A DNA stretch of 64,000 nt from Acanthosepion lycidas (GCA_963932145.1 OZ010596.1:84086241-84150240); one strand, 5' to 3'; positions 10,165 to 19,870 are shown, numbered from the stretch's first letter. The notes: a model not told the origin generated them from the sequence alone. A program made the numbers and translations.

Positions 10165-10287
10165 ATCATACAAATCTCACAAATGTATTATTCTTTTTAT
10201 TATAATATATACGTTTACATTCAGACCAATATCCTCATCAATACTCACGCTGTTTCGGCCATTGTACTGTCCAGTCTTCTTCAGGTG
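10165..10287 (-). repeat. Module M, truncated minus copy
   Basis: The minus strand shows ACCTGAAGAAGACTGGACAG, TACAATGGCCGAAACAG and GATGAGGATATTGGTC. It ends at the start of the 5S-derived SINE that follows. Confidence 0.65.
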
Positions 10288-10289
10288 TT

Positions 10290-10645
10290 TGTACCAGTTC
10301 CCTTATAATCACCAAAGGTAAGCAAAGTCAAGCCTGGTCAGTACCTAGATGCATGTTCCCTTGAAAATACCAGATGCTGTAAGCTTGTATGTGCGGATAA
10401 TGGCTGGGAATTGTTAATCAGAAAGCGAAGTTCCAATTCCAGTTGGGCTTGTTATATTCACTTATATACAAATACACTTGGGAAAGGTATGAATCCACCT
10501 CTTTTTGCCCCCAGCTAAGGGCTAATTACTAAGATTTGTATCACTAAACCGTTATTATCTCGAAAAAAAAAAATTCTTACAATCTAAAAATATATTCTGG
10601 CTTTAAATAATCTGCAAAAGGTTGATAAACCATAGAAAATGATTC
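10290..10645 (+). mobile_element. 5S-derived SINE, near-complete body
   Basis: A 5'-truncated 5S head (10,290-10,385: ATCACCAAAGGTAAGCAAAG, GGTCAGTACCTAGATGCATG, CCAGATGCTGTAAGC) is followed by TTCCAATTCCAGTTGGGC, ACACTTGGGAAAGGTATGAA and CAGCTAAGGGCTAATTAC. It ends with TATATTCTGGCTTTAAATAA and AAAAGGTTGATAAACCAT. It gives the clearest picture of the full body and 3' end of the family. Confidence 0.85.
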
Positions 10646-10696
10646 AGTCAATCAGGTGCTTGTCATGTAATTTATACATGTGTTATAAATAAAGTT

Positions 10697-10728
10697 ATAA
10701 CACATGTTATAAGGATAACATGTGTTAT
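10697..10728. repeat. Perfect 14-bp-arm hairpin
   Basis: Arms 10,697-10,710 and 10,715-10,728 are exact reverse complements around an AAGG loop. A further copy of the ATGTGTTATA motif lies just upstream (near 10,676), so the arm sequence occurs three times in alternating orientation. Confidence 0.8.
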
Positions 10729-10850
10729 CCTTTCAGTAGTTGTGCTGATATAAACTGATGAATAGCACAAGGCTTGAATCTCTCATATTGTAATTATTTT
10801 CTATTCTTATGGAAAGCTGCCTATTGGATTTTCTTTTATAATCTCTAATG

Positions 10851-10984
10851 TACATGAAGTTTGATCAAAAAGTATTGGGACTATAGAAAGAAAACTACAA
10901 CACATATCAATTATGCAGTTAATCTCCTTTGAAGTAGTCCCCTTCTGAAGCCACGCACTATATCCAGTGTTGTTTCCATTGATG
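10851..10984 (-). mobile_element. Mariner relic, transposase C-terminal end and TIR
   Basis: The fragment has the same end as the better copy at 11,148: TTTGATCAAAAAGTATTGGG as TIR, and the minus-strand coding end VASEGDYFKGD. It breaks off at the 5S-derived SINE inserted or joined at 10,987. Confidence 0.7.
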
Positions 10985-10986
10985 AA

Positions 10987-11097
10987 GTACCTGGTATTTC
11001 CAAGTGATCACCCATCTAGTTGCTGATCAGACTCAAAGTTGCTTAACTTCAGTGATCCTTGAGAACCAATGTTTCAATATAATCTGGCTGTAAGCAA
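10987..11097 (-). mobile_element. 5S-derived SINE head, minus strand
   Basis: The minus strand reads GCTTACAGCCAGATTATATT, AAGTTAAGCAACTTTGAG, TGATCAGCAACTAGATGGG, TGATCACTTGGAAATACCAG. Only the 5S head is present, with no body, and it abuts the truncated mariner. Confidence 0.8.
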
Positions 11098-11147
11098 TGT
11101 TTAATATGATAGCAATTTGTGTATTATGAAATATGCATATTAAATAT

Positions 11148-11895
11148 ACAAGGTATGATAAAAAATGTATTGGCACTGGTACTATAAAAGGAAAACTACA
11201 ATACATATCAATTCAGCATTTAATCTCCTTCGAAGTAGTCCCCTTCTGAAGCCACACACTTTATCCAGTGTTTTTTCCATTCATGGAAACATTCCTGAAA
11301 TTCCTTTTTTGGTGACAGTGAGCAGCTGCCTCATTACATTGTCTTGGATTTCCTTGACATCTTGAAATATTGTTCCTTTCAAGTGGGATTTGATTTTCGG
11401 AAAAAGTTATAAGGAATATGGCAGTTCTCAAGAATATGGCAGTTGTCGAACCTGAGGACTTTTGCTTTGGTAAATGGGCACAACGTGCATTGTCAATGGT
11501 AGAGGTGCCATTCACTGATGCATGCAATTCTGTCCTTTTTGGTGAACAACATCCCACAAACATCATAACATGTCACGGTAGTACTCCTCGTTTACCAGAT
11601 GGAGCATACTTATGATGAACAATGCTATTGCTATCAAAGAAAACTGTCAATAATGCCTTCACATTGCTTCAAATCAATAGTGCTTTCTTTCTGAGAGTTT
11701 TGGGTCTTCTACTGTGAAGACTGAACCTTTGTTTTGGGGGTCATAGCCATAGACCCTGAAATGAATTTGATGCAGATTCTCTGCTCAATTTTCTCTGTTA
11801 TGGTTACTGATGGAACCTCTGTGGTGTAGTGAGATGACCACATTCTACACACTTTCCTTCCAGACACTGCTATAAACAACAGAAGTGAGCAAGAA
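11148..11895 (-). mobile_element. Mariner transposase relic
   Basis: Broken minus-strand frames spell mariner landmarks in order: VNEEYYRDML, a TMHVVPIYQ remnant of the second catalytic segment, LFPKIKSHLKGTIFQDVKEI (near 11,330-11,400), and ECFHEWKKHWIKC then EGDYFEGD at the C terminus (11,215-11,300). The family is DD34D-type mariner, which cuts and pastes at TA sites in the nucleus. The N-terminal helix-turn-helix part is missing or unreadable, and several stops and frameshifts make it inactive. The low-coordinate end carries a TIR-like GGTATGATAAAAAATGTATT. Confidence 0.8.
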
Positions 11896-11984
11896 TGTTA
11901 TAACTTAATGTGCATGAGCAACAGAGTTCAAGGTTAATCTATGCTATGTGGTTTCACTCTGCACACTTTAGCTTTGTAACCATA

Positions 11985-12500
11985 GCAATAATCCAGATAC
12001 TTTTTGATCTGACCTCATATTTCAAGAGGAATGAATTAAATAGTTGGATGGGACCAGGAACAGTTATAGAAACTGAAAACAAGCAAGTTTTTGTGATGCA
12101 TGAAGGAAACTATGTTAGGGTCTATCTTTGTCATATGCAGGTGTATAATAATGATTTCGTTGAAGAATTGAAGGTACCCACAACTGATAAGAGCCAGTCC
12201 AACAAGGATAATTTGGAAGGTGATTCATGGGTTGACCAAAATTGACCAGACAAAAGAAATGGTATTAGTACCTCTATAAGTGGAAAGGCAAAAACTGAAG
12301 AATTGAGTATCTGTCAAGATGTAAAAATGGCTACAGAATTGTTTAACCAGTGAAATTATCTAGTATAGATACTATACTCAAGAAGTATCATTCAGTTCCT
12401 ATACACATTTATGTAACTTCCATAATATAACCTTCAGGATTTTCAGTTTCTGGAGGAGATCCTAGAAAGACTGTCCTTTGGAATAGTTTCCCTTGCATAA
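11985..12500 (+). mobile_element. LTR-retroelement fossil, pol (integrase C-terminal) fragment
   Basis: A 111-codon frame at 11,910-12,245 contains WMGPGTVIETENKQVFV and YVRVYLCHMQ. These resemble the integrase C-terminal block with GPGTVI and VRVH motifs found in many invertebrate LTR retroelements. It is a broken fragment without gag, protease, reverse transcriptase or LTRs here. The family within LTR retroelements is not resolved, and it is old. Confidence 0.5.
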
Positions 12501-13029
12501 AAGCTGTCCTGATATTCATCAAATGAAATGTCCGTAAAGATGCAATGATGGTCAGGATAATTCATAGGCTCTCTTTTGAGCAAATAGGCAAGTCACTTCT
12601 AACCAATTCTGAGTTTTCATCTTGAAACCCTTTTGCGACCAACCTTGCCTTGATTATAATTCTATCTTTTATTGATTTTTAGGCACAAATCTATCTTCTT
12701 ATAATACTATTTTGACCAGAGTCAGGTACAACAGAATACATTTTGTTATCAAATTCCTTTTTTACCTGTAATTCCTTCTTTTTGTTTCAACATCTTCTAC
12801 ATTATGTTGCCATTATACAGAAAGTTCCTTTTCAAGAGGGTCATTTTCACATATTTGTGAATTTTAAAAAATACAGGTTGACTAGCACCAATCTGGCAAT
12901 CCAATTCAATCAGTAATCCAACATGATACTACAGTTATACTTGGTAACCTTCTTGGAAGTTTGAATCAAACCCTGCAGAGTATTAATTGATATGAGTTAT
13001 CTCCCCTAAGCCTGGTAAGTTGAATTAGA
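12501..13029. other. No recognisable feature
   Basis: Moderately AT-rich sequence with no open frame of note. A TGAGTTATCTCCCCTAAG motif near 13,000 is also seen near 16,450 and 58,530 and is probably a repeat relic. Confidence 0.4.
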
Positions 13030-13145
13030 CCAACCAACCTCAGAAATTGAATAAAGTATTTGGTTAAAAATCCAAGAAGGTTTAAAAGTACAACAGATAC
13101 CTGAAAAATACTGAATGATACAATATCTGAAACACTGAGTATAAC
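13030..13145 (+). repeat. Module M, diverged plus copy
   Basis: TGAATAAAGTATTTGG, then CAACAGATACCTGAAAA and ATATCTGAAACACTGAG follow the module order. The hammerhead box is degraded. Confidence 0.5.
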
Positions 13146-13454
13146 AACTTAGATTAGTATATAAGTTGAAATGTATAGGTATATATGACTGATTAATTAA
13201 TAATTTAGAATTAATAATATTTGTTCAATAAGTGTCATATAAATAAGACATCCCCTTCCAAAATTTAAAGACACTTTTTCAGCAAAGACTTTTACTAACA
13301 ATTTGAAAATGTAAATAATATCCTAAGACATTTATAACTATTAATAAATTAGTAAATCTGTAATGTGTTTACTTTGCTTTAAAAATAGATATAACAAAAT
13401 TTTCTTTGAACAATGAGAATTTGACAAACTTGGCTCTCCAATTAATAATTCCAA

Positions 13455-13605
13455 GCCATTATCAATTATAACACCAGCACATCCAAGCTTACACCACTTG
13501 GTATTCCTAAGTGGTCACCCATCTAAGTACTGATCAGGCTCAACATGCTTAACTTTGGTGATCATACGGGAACTGGTGTTTCAACGTAATGTGGCTGTAA
13601 GCCAA
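13455..13605 (-). mobile_element. 5S-derived SINE head, best-preserved
   Basis: On the minus strand 13,488-13,604 is strongly 5S-like: GGCTTACAGCCACATTACG, TTGAAACACCAGTTCCCG, GATCACCAAAGTTAAGCATG, GATCAGTACTTAGATGGG, TGACCACTTAGGAATACC. The box A, intermediate element and box C regions of the 5S internal promoter are recognisable. The short minus-strand extension with AATGGCTTGGAATTATTAAT is the start of the SINE body. Confidence 0.85.
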
Positions 13606-13726
13606 AAGAAGAAAAGGTTATAAATTATATTTTTTATCATAAGCATTCACTATTTTCTTTTGATATATGATCTTTATTTTTTTAACTTTTTTATATTTTC
13701 CAATATCATATCTCTAACAGAGAATT

Positions 13727-13910
13727 AGTCCAACCCAACAAGAGACCCAGAGGTGGTTGCGTATGGTGCAGTAAGCACCAGGAGTTACATCCTCTTCCAC
13801 AATGGGATGTTGAGAGAAGACATTCTACTTACAAAACAAAATTGGGCCAACTCAGCAAGAGACCCAGAGTTGGTTGTGTGTGGTGCAGTAAGCACCAGGA
13901 GTTCAATTTT
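13727..13910 (+). repeat. 117-bp-period direct repeat, frame-preserving
   Basis: Two copies of a block (AGAGACCCAGAGKTGGTTG, GGTGCAGTAAGCACCAGGAG) lie exactly 117 bp apart, so the period is 39 codons. In one frame both copies read RDPEVVAYGAVSTRS and RDPELVVCGAVSTRS. An in-frame stop lies just upstream and another follows at 13,989. This may be a piece of a repeat-protein transposon or a chance minisatellite. Confidence 0.6.
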
Positions 13911-13989
13911 ATTAACTGTTAAAAGTTTTATAATTAACCACAGCATTTTTAAGTTACAGAATTGCCACACAGCTGCTTTATTTCCTTGA

Positions 13990-14960
13990 TTTTTTTTAGT
14001 TTGTTTTGATAATACATGTGGAGTGCAAAATTTTAAAATAAAAAAGAAAAGAAAAAAATTTAAACATCCAACAAGTTTTCACACCTTCCATGCTTTATCT
14101 GTCAATGATTTATCATTCAAGATTTTATTTATGAATTCAGATACCCTGTAAAGAACTGTGTTCTTGATGAAAACAAATTCATGAATAATTACCACCACTC
14201 ATTTATCAAAATGGCTGACCTTACATCTCTTGGACTATAGTCCTATAAGGACCCATTTAAACCAACATGAAAACATTACAAATTCAATATGCAACATACT
14301 CAAATATAATACACACACCTCTAACTAAAACTACCAAAAAATAATAGAAGCTCTTATCATAAAAACAAAAAAAAAACCTTAACAATATCAACTTTGAACA
14401 TGGCCATAATCTACTGATCAAGTTAAGGAAATAAAAATATGTCTACATCTCAACAACATACATACTATTTGCAATAGCACAATCAAAATCTTTTGAAATG
14501 GCTAGTAGATTAGTTCAGAAAAAATTATCATTTGGAAAATATCAATATATCTCTTGTTCACACAGAAGAAAAACATAATAAAAATTTAACATTTTTAATG
14601 AAACAATAGAGACAGATTGCTGTCTAAATACACAATACTTTATATACATATATTATTCAAACAACAAAGAAAATACTTCAAAAACCTTACCACCCATAAT
14701 TAATACCCCAAGTCTGTGTGTGAATGTAGAAATGTAAGCATATGAATACAAATTCAAACAACAATAAATTAAAATTTAATTGTAAACCTAACTGGCTATA
14801 ATAAGTACCGTAATATCTTTTTTCATAGCATTTTTGTTCAAAAAAAGATGTATTTTGGACTCTAGTACATCAGCACTAATTTCAAAATTTTTTCCTCCTA
14901 ATATATTGGGTAACTTCATGAACATGAATTTCAAATGTTGACCATCATCAAATTTAAATG

Positions 14961-14965
<5 letters not shown>
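13990..14965. other. AT-rich sequence, no gene seen
   Basis: About 1 kb of AT-rich sequence with many short A-runs. I see no repeat family, RNA gene or coding signal. Confidence 0.5.

Positions 14966-15010
<45 letters not shown>
14966..15010. repeat. (TA)n microsatellite
   Basis: About 45 bp of AT dinucleotide repeat. Confidence 0.95.
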
Positions 15011-15164
15011 CATAATTATAATATATCGCACATATTGTGCTGGTATTAATAAAACCATGTTCAATGTAATACAATAGACCTGTTAAGTACATATTAATAA
15101 ATATACATATTATCTCTTGCCGATGACACAACTCAGTTTCATGCACAAAACAGATCACAAATAT

Positions 15165-15265
15165 TCTCATTAATTTCAATGGAGAAAATTGATTTGAGAT
15201 ACAAGTTTTTGAATTACGACCTCAGTCTTGGAACAAATTAAACTTGTATCTCAAGGCCTCTCAAA
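15165..15265. repeat. 101-bp repeat, copy 1, with internal foldback
   Basis: It is identical over 101 bp to 15,613-15,713. Inside, TTGAGATACAAGTTT and AAACTTGTATCTCAA form a perfect 15-bp inverted pair, so each copy can fold. It resembles widespread short foldback elements with GTATCTCAA termini, but the family is not certain. Confidence 0.85.
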
Positions 15266-15612
15266 AAAAAAAAAAATTATTTTAGAGTTGTGAATATTCA
15301 TTTTTTATTAATTTTTTTATATTAAGCATAAAGGTAGATTACTTGTTCTTTTTCAAAAAAAAAAAAAACATAATTTACATTAAAAATTAATCTGGATCAA
15401 CATATTTAAGTAGATATTTAATTTTTATGCTTACATGTAACCATTATTTCATTTCTCTTATTTCCCAGGTGATAAAAGGTGTATTAGCACCATTCTTTAA
15501 TTGCCAGATGATGGACAGGTAAAAGTCACAAATATACAAACCATTCTATGGCTTCTGCTGTTTTATACCACTGGTTAATTCCTAATTCCACTCAAAATCC
15601 TTAGAAGTTTTG

Positions 15613-15713
15613 TCTCATTAATTTCAATGGAGAAAATTGATTTGAGATACAAGTTTTTGAATTACGACCTCAGTCTTGGAACAAATTAAACTTGTATCTC
15701 AAGGCCTCTCAAA
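15613..15713. repeat. 101-bp repeat, copy 2
   Basis: An exact duplicate of 15,165-15,265, 448 bp away in direct orientation. Perfect identity implies very recent duplication or gene conversion. Confidence 0.9.
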
Positions 15714-15744
15714 TGTTTGAACCTGAGGACTTTTGTAAATTAGT

Positions 15745-15846
15745 AAGTAAGTCATATGTTAGCAGTTCTTTTTTTTTTTCTTTACCACTTCTCACTTGTG
15801 GAACTCTCTTTCAGATTTTTTCTTCCTAGTCAACTTTGATTTTCAT
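15745..15846 (+). mobile_element. LINE B fragment
   Basis: It matches the thumb region of the copy at 7690: CTTCTCACTTGTGGAACTCT then TTCTTCCTAGTCAACTTTGA. It is truncated at both ends. Confidence 0.65.
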
Positions 15847-16204
15847 CTAGGAGTCTTATATGACAGTTAATCAAATTAATTTAGACAATATAAAATACAA
15901 AAACATCATTGCTTTAAATATTTCTGGTATCAATTTTTGACATAAATTATGTTTTTTTAAAAAAGAACAAGTAATCTCACTTTTTTCTTAAAATAAAAAA
16001 TTAATATTCACAACTCCTTTTATTTTAAATGCCAGATATATTTTTTGAAATTAAAAAAAACTGTAATCCCAGTATAATATATAACTGTGCCAACATTGTG
16101 ATAATCAGATATTTTTATTAAAATTTAAATTATCTAATGGTCAGTCTATACTCAGCACGTGAAGATTGCATTGTGCATGAAACCCTGAGTCATATCAGCA
16201 AGAG

Positions 16205-16208
<4 letters not shown>

Positions 16209-16263
<55 letters not shown>
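16209..16263. repeat. (TA)n microsatellite
   Basis: About 55 bp of TA repeat directly beside a Penelope-like N-terminal fragment. Confidence 0.95.
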
Positions 16264-16266
<3 letters not shown>

Positions 16267-16274
16267 CAGCATGT

Positions 16275-16405
16275 TTTCATTAAACATGTCTCACTGAATA
16301 ATTTAGGCAAGTTTTGTTTACTTATTTTCAATAGGATCCTCTCATATTCACGGACAAGCTTCTTAGTATCCTTGTTAATGGAAGAGTGAAAATTACCATG
16401 TTGAT
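16275..16405 (-). mobile_element. Penelope-like element, N-terminal fragment
   Basis: The minus-strand frame reads HGNFHSSINKDTKKLVREYE, then ILLKISKQNLPKLFSETC. The H-rich start and the x-F-x-x-x-C pattern resemble the N terminus of Penelope-like reverse transcriptases. A matching fragment in opposite orientation lies at 16,650, and others at 17,345 and 18,145. It is a broken fragment. Confidence 0.5.
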
Positions 16406-16649
16406 AAATATTCATTTTTTTTAAAAAAACATATGGACATTTCAAACTTAGTTATCTCCCCTGAGGTTTCAAATGTGAATTTTAAACCATACAGTACACA
16501 ATCTAGCATTTTTCACTTCACAGTTAAAAAAATTTAACTTTCAGATGAAAACAACAATTCTGTCTTAGAAGAAAACAGCACCCTGACAATGACATTGTGC
16601 TAATGTCAAAAGTACTCAGAATAAATGAATATGTATCAGCTTGGTAATT

Positions 16650-16760
16650 TTCTCTCTTCCTTTAATAAGGATATTAAGAAGCTTGTCTGTGAATATGAGA
16701 GGATCCTATTGAAAATAAGTAAACAAAACATGTCCAAATTATTCAATGAGACATATATAT
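16650..16760 (+). mobile_element. Penelope-like N-terminal fragment, inverted partner
   Basis: About 85% similar by eye to the reverse complement of 16,275-16,405, including GAATATGAGAGGATCCTATT. It ends in a short run of AT repeat. The two make an inverted pair around about 250 bp. Confidence 0.5.
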
Positions 16761-16869
16761 ATTTCTCTCAAACATGTTTTGTGAAATAATACTGACAAGT
16801 TCTGTCAATTTTTTTATTAAATCTCACATTTGATGGAATAAATTTCAACTCACTCAGGTGACATATAAA

Positions 16870-17035
16870 TGATCAAACTGCGCACCTCGAGGTGGTGTAA
16901 TGGTTTGCAAGCTTGTCTCACTAGAACAATTACAACTGAGTAGTGAGTTTGATCCTCACCGGGTGCCCCATACTTTTGGCCTTGTGCCACATCTGAGCTA
17001 CGCTTGGAAAATCACTATAAAAGATCAAACTGAAA
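16870..17035 (+). mobile_element. tRNA-derived SINE
   Basis: GGTGGTGTAATGGTTTG at 16,891 fits a Pol III A box and GAGTTTGATCCTCACC at 16,945 a B box (GGTTCGAATCC type). The tRNA-unrelated part includes TTGGCCTTGTGCCACATCTG, GAGCTACGCTTGGAAAATCA. A truncated relative lies at 33,110-33,245. The spacing and both boxes are well kept, so the tRNA origin is likely, though the identity of the parent tRNA is not clear. Confidence 0.7.
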
Positions 17036-17344
17036 TTTTTATGTGTGTTTTTAAACACACTTCAAAATACAGTCCCATATGAATACACTTTATTCAATGT
17101 TGGCTTCTTCTCTTTTATTACAACAGCCTCCAGAATTTAGAGTCTTTCTTTGCACTGTGTCCTGTATGAAATTTTGCCTAATGTTTATATGACATCATCT
17201 TGAGTGAGCTGAAATTGGTTCCATCAAATATGAGAATGCTGGAATCAAAAACCAGTTGCATAACCACACGCAGAACAATCCTTGAAAATGAACGCAGCAA
17301 CATTCAAAAGTACTTGAGAGAAAAAATAATACGAAATAAAAGCT

Positions 17345-17475
17345 ACTATGAATTTTGGCAAATTTACCAGTAACATAAAACAACTTATTTGGAAATTTGA
17401 AAGATTTAATAAAAAAATCAATAGACAGAACTTGTCCATATTATTTAACAAAACATGTTTGAGAGAATTATTGTT
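17345..17475 (+). mobile_element. Penelope-like N-terminal fragment
   Basis: The frame reads FGKFTSNIKQLIWKFERF, NRQNLSILFNKTCLREL, parallel to the fragments at 16,275 and 18,145. It is broken. Confidence 0.45.
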
Positions 17476-17959
17476 GCCAAAAAACACCATATATATTTCT
17501 ATATATATTACTTTAAATGTTATTATAGTGGAGACTTATTTGAAATAGATACCCCATTTTTATTTATTTATTTATTAAACAGTGTGGAATATGACTGTGG
17601 GAAAATTAAATAATAATAATAAATAAAATAATAATAATAATACAGAATAAAAAACAGAAAAGACAGAACTGTTCTCTTCCCCTTTCAAATACATAGAGCA
17701 CAGGTGTATTTTGCAGAACCTCCACTAAAGAAGTACATTTACTTTGGTTGTTCCAATACAGTGCAAAGCTGACTTGAGCATGACCATTATAACCATTCAT
17801 ATCATTACAAAACAATAATGATAGTCTGTTTTTGTTGCATGAAAAATTTCAAAGCAACGACAAATTCCTGTATACAAGACACGGAAGTGAAAATCACATC
17901 ACAGCTCATGACATCACACATGACCATGCAAGAGTGAAAATGAGAAGTATTAAGTATGG

Positions 17960-17987
17960 GAAGCCATTGGTATAAACCAATGGCTTC
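17960..17987. repeat. Perfect 12-bp-arm hairpin
   Basis: GAAGCCATTGGT (17,960-17,971), an ATAA loop, and the exact reverse complement (17,976-17,987). It lies immediately before a Penelope-like terminal repeat. Confidence 0.85.
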
Positions 17988-17989
17988 TG

Positions 17990-18260
17990 TTATCAATTAT
18001 AGGCATTTAAGATGTGGAGATTTTGTTTATTTTGTTCATTATTGTTTCATCTGTGTATTGTTTGATATATTGAAATGTAATTGTTATCTTTGATGATGGC
18101 TTATGTAAGCCGAAAGCTTAGATAGAATTAAAACATGTATCAATATGGGGATTCCTTTCATCTTTCAATGATAATGTTATTAAACTTATCAGACAATATG
18201 AAAATAACTTAAAATAAATAGACAAAACTTCTCTATATTATTTAATGAAACATGCATCAA
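17990..18260 (+). mobile_element. Penelope-like terminal repeat and ORF start
   Basis: A hammerhead-like core lies at 18,091-18,117: TGATGA, one base, a 14-base self-complementary hairpin (18,098-18,111), then GAAAGC. About 50 bp downstream the Penelope-like N-terminal sequence begins (KINRQNFSILFNETC in broken frames, about 18,145-18,260). This is the order known for Penelope-like elements, whose terminal repeats carry hammerhead motifs upstream of the reverse-transcriptase ORF. It is a broken fragment. Confidence 0.5.
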
Positions 18261-18309
18261 TATATAAGTCACTTTATTCAGAATACTCTTCTAGTATCAA
18301 TATAAAAGA

Positions 18310-18975
18310 CCTTCTACCTTTAAAAAAAACAGTTGTTCTTGGTATAGATTCAACCATGTCCTGGAAGCATTCTTTTGAAATTTGGCCCCATGCTTTTATT
18401 ATGTCATCCCACAATTATTCTAGATTAGTTGGCTGCACATCCAGGATTTGAATCTTCCATTCCACCACACCTCAAACATGCTCTATGAGATTGAGATCCA
18501 GTGACTGTAGAGGATACAGAAAACTCATTGTGGTGTTTCATGAATCAATCTGTGACTATTTTTTTTATTTATGACAGTGTGCTTTGCTCTGTTGGAAACA
18601 GTCCCCAGTGGTTGGGTGCATCATAGTCATAAATTGAGGCTTGTAGTTAGCCTACAATATCGAGGGAGGCTGTGGTATTTAAATGACATTTCATTGTTAC
18701 CAAGGGCCCAAGAAAATATTCCCCATACCATTGCATCACCAGTTTGAACCATTGATACCAGGCAGGATGGATCCATACTTTCATGTTGTTTATATCAAAT
18801 TCTAGTCCCGTCATCTGAATCTCACAACCAGAATCAAGACTCATCAGGTCAGGCAACATTTTTCCAATCTTCTATTGTACAATTTTTGCGATCTTTAATC
18901 TCAGTTTATTATTCTTATTTGAGAGGAGTGGCCACCAGCATGGTCTATCTGCTTTGTGGGTTATCCCCCTTGGCC
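18310..18975 (-). mobile_element. Tc1/mariner-superfamily transposase relic
   Basis: Broken minus-strand frames give QSLDLNLIEHV, the final-acidic-residue block of Tc1-like enzymes (normally SPDLNPIEHLW), followed by WDDIIKAWGQISKECFQDMV. Upstream are EYFLGPLV (normally FSWxGVGPLV-like) and QWYGEYFLG. The enzyme cuts and pastes DNA at TA sites. Stops and frameshifts interrupt it, and no clear TIR pair was found. Confidence 0.7.
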
Positions 18976-19012
18976 TACCAAAAGTGCCTATTAAGGGGAG
19001 CTCTTTAAGTTG

Positions 19013-19355
19013 ATAAAAATTCAAACATTTCTTTCATCTTCCTCTTTTTTAACTCTTGCCTTCAAATATAGTTGCACATGGATAAAGTGTCCCCCATCAG
19101 GGCACGTTGACTTTCATGGTCCTCCCATAACTGAACTCTTGCACACATGCACATACACAATTGAAATGAAAGGAAAAGACACTGAAACTAGTTATGAGAA
19201 TGTGCTTGTGAGTGATAGACCCGTGTGTGTATGTGAGAGTTCAGAGGACCATGAAAGTGAACATGCCTCAGTGAAGGACACTTTACCCATATGTGACTAC
19301 ATCTGGAAGCAAGAGTTAAAAAGAGGAAGATGATAGAAATTTTTGATTTTTATAG
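19013..19355. mobile_element. Foldback (snap-back) element with ~150-bp arms
   Basis: The two halves are imperfect reverse complements over most of their length. The outer arms share CATCTTCCTCTTTTT and AACTCTTGC. Further in are TGGATAAAGTGTCC against GGACACTTTACCCA, and CTTTCATGGTCCTC against GAGGACCATGAAAG. The centre is near 19,170-19,200. A 107-codon frame crossing it is a by-product. It may be a foldback DNA transposon or an inverted duplication. Confidence 0.75.
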
Positions 19356-19379
19356 ACTTATAGTGACCCATATCAAGCG

Positions 19380-19870
19380 TTTTGAGCAAGTCAAGGTTTA
19401 ATGTGCTGTTTACCACCATTGTAAAGAGTGGTTATTTGAGCTACTGTTGCCTTTTTATCAGCTTCAACCAGTTTGACCATTTTCCTGTAACCACATTCAT
19501 CTACAACCGCTTTTCCACAGACAAAATGTTGGAAGTCACTTGCTGTTCTAGCACTAATTTCCATGGCATTTGCCCTGACCTTTACAATTTGGACCCTCCA
19601 TGCCTGCACACACAAGTGTGTATCATTCCTATTCCCTTTGTATTCCAATATTCAACTCAGACAGCTTTTTCCCAAGAACTGCTGCTTTGTGGAATCAGGA
19701 TATTTTACCAGTCACAACAATCTTGACCTCTTCAAGTACCATTATCTTTCCTGCAAAGCACCATGAACTTCATTTCTTGCCTTTTCTTATGCTCATACAA
19801 CATAGAGTAACCCTCTACCTTGAATGGCTCTTGGGCCTTATATTGGGTGGACATTAGCATAAAAAAATAA
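19380..19870 (+). mobile_element. LINE A 3' end
   Basis: Decayed C-terminal coding sequence includes QLFPKNCCFVESGYF and NLDLFKYHYLS, parallel to the intact-looking pattern FFPRTxxLWNxLPRGCF. The 3' UTR reads AGAGTAACCCTCTACCTTGA, GGCTCTTGGGCCTTATATTG and ends in an A-run at about 19,860-19,870. The same 3' UTR ends the copy at 40,375-41,955. Confidence 0.7.

Larger units (their letters stand above)
15283..16024. repeat. Inverted-repeat-flanked segment
   Basis: 15,283-15,378 and 15,941-16,024 are imperfect reverse complements (shared GAGTTGTGAATATT, AGATTACTTGTTCTTTTT). Copy 2 of the 101-bp repeat and a small LINE B fragment lie between them. It may be a foldback element or an inverted duplication. 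Confidence 0.55.

Noticed and set aside
13680-13730. Possible 3' splice site (pyrimidine-rich stretch ending CTCTAACAG) before the 39-codon repeat
   Set aside because: The frame that would follow has a stop within a few codons, and AT-rich DNA yields such sites by chance.
16152-16445. Protein frames containing long Ile-Tyr runs (also at 14,931, 20,019, 25,414, 25,430, 46,193, 56,242, 58,173, 62,105)
   Set aside because: They are (TA)n repeats read as codons. Only the flanking part can carry signal, as in the Penelope-like fragment at 16,275.
16890-16960. A working tRNA gene
   Set aside because: A and B boxes are present, but a cloverleaf with a proper acceptor stem and anticodon arm does not form, and SINE sequence follows.
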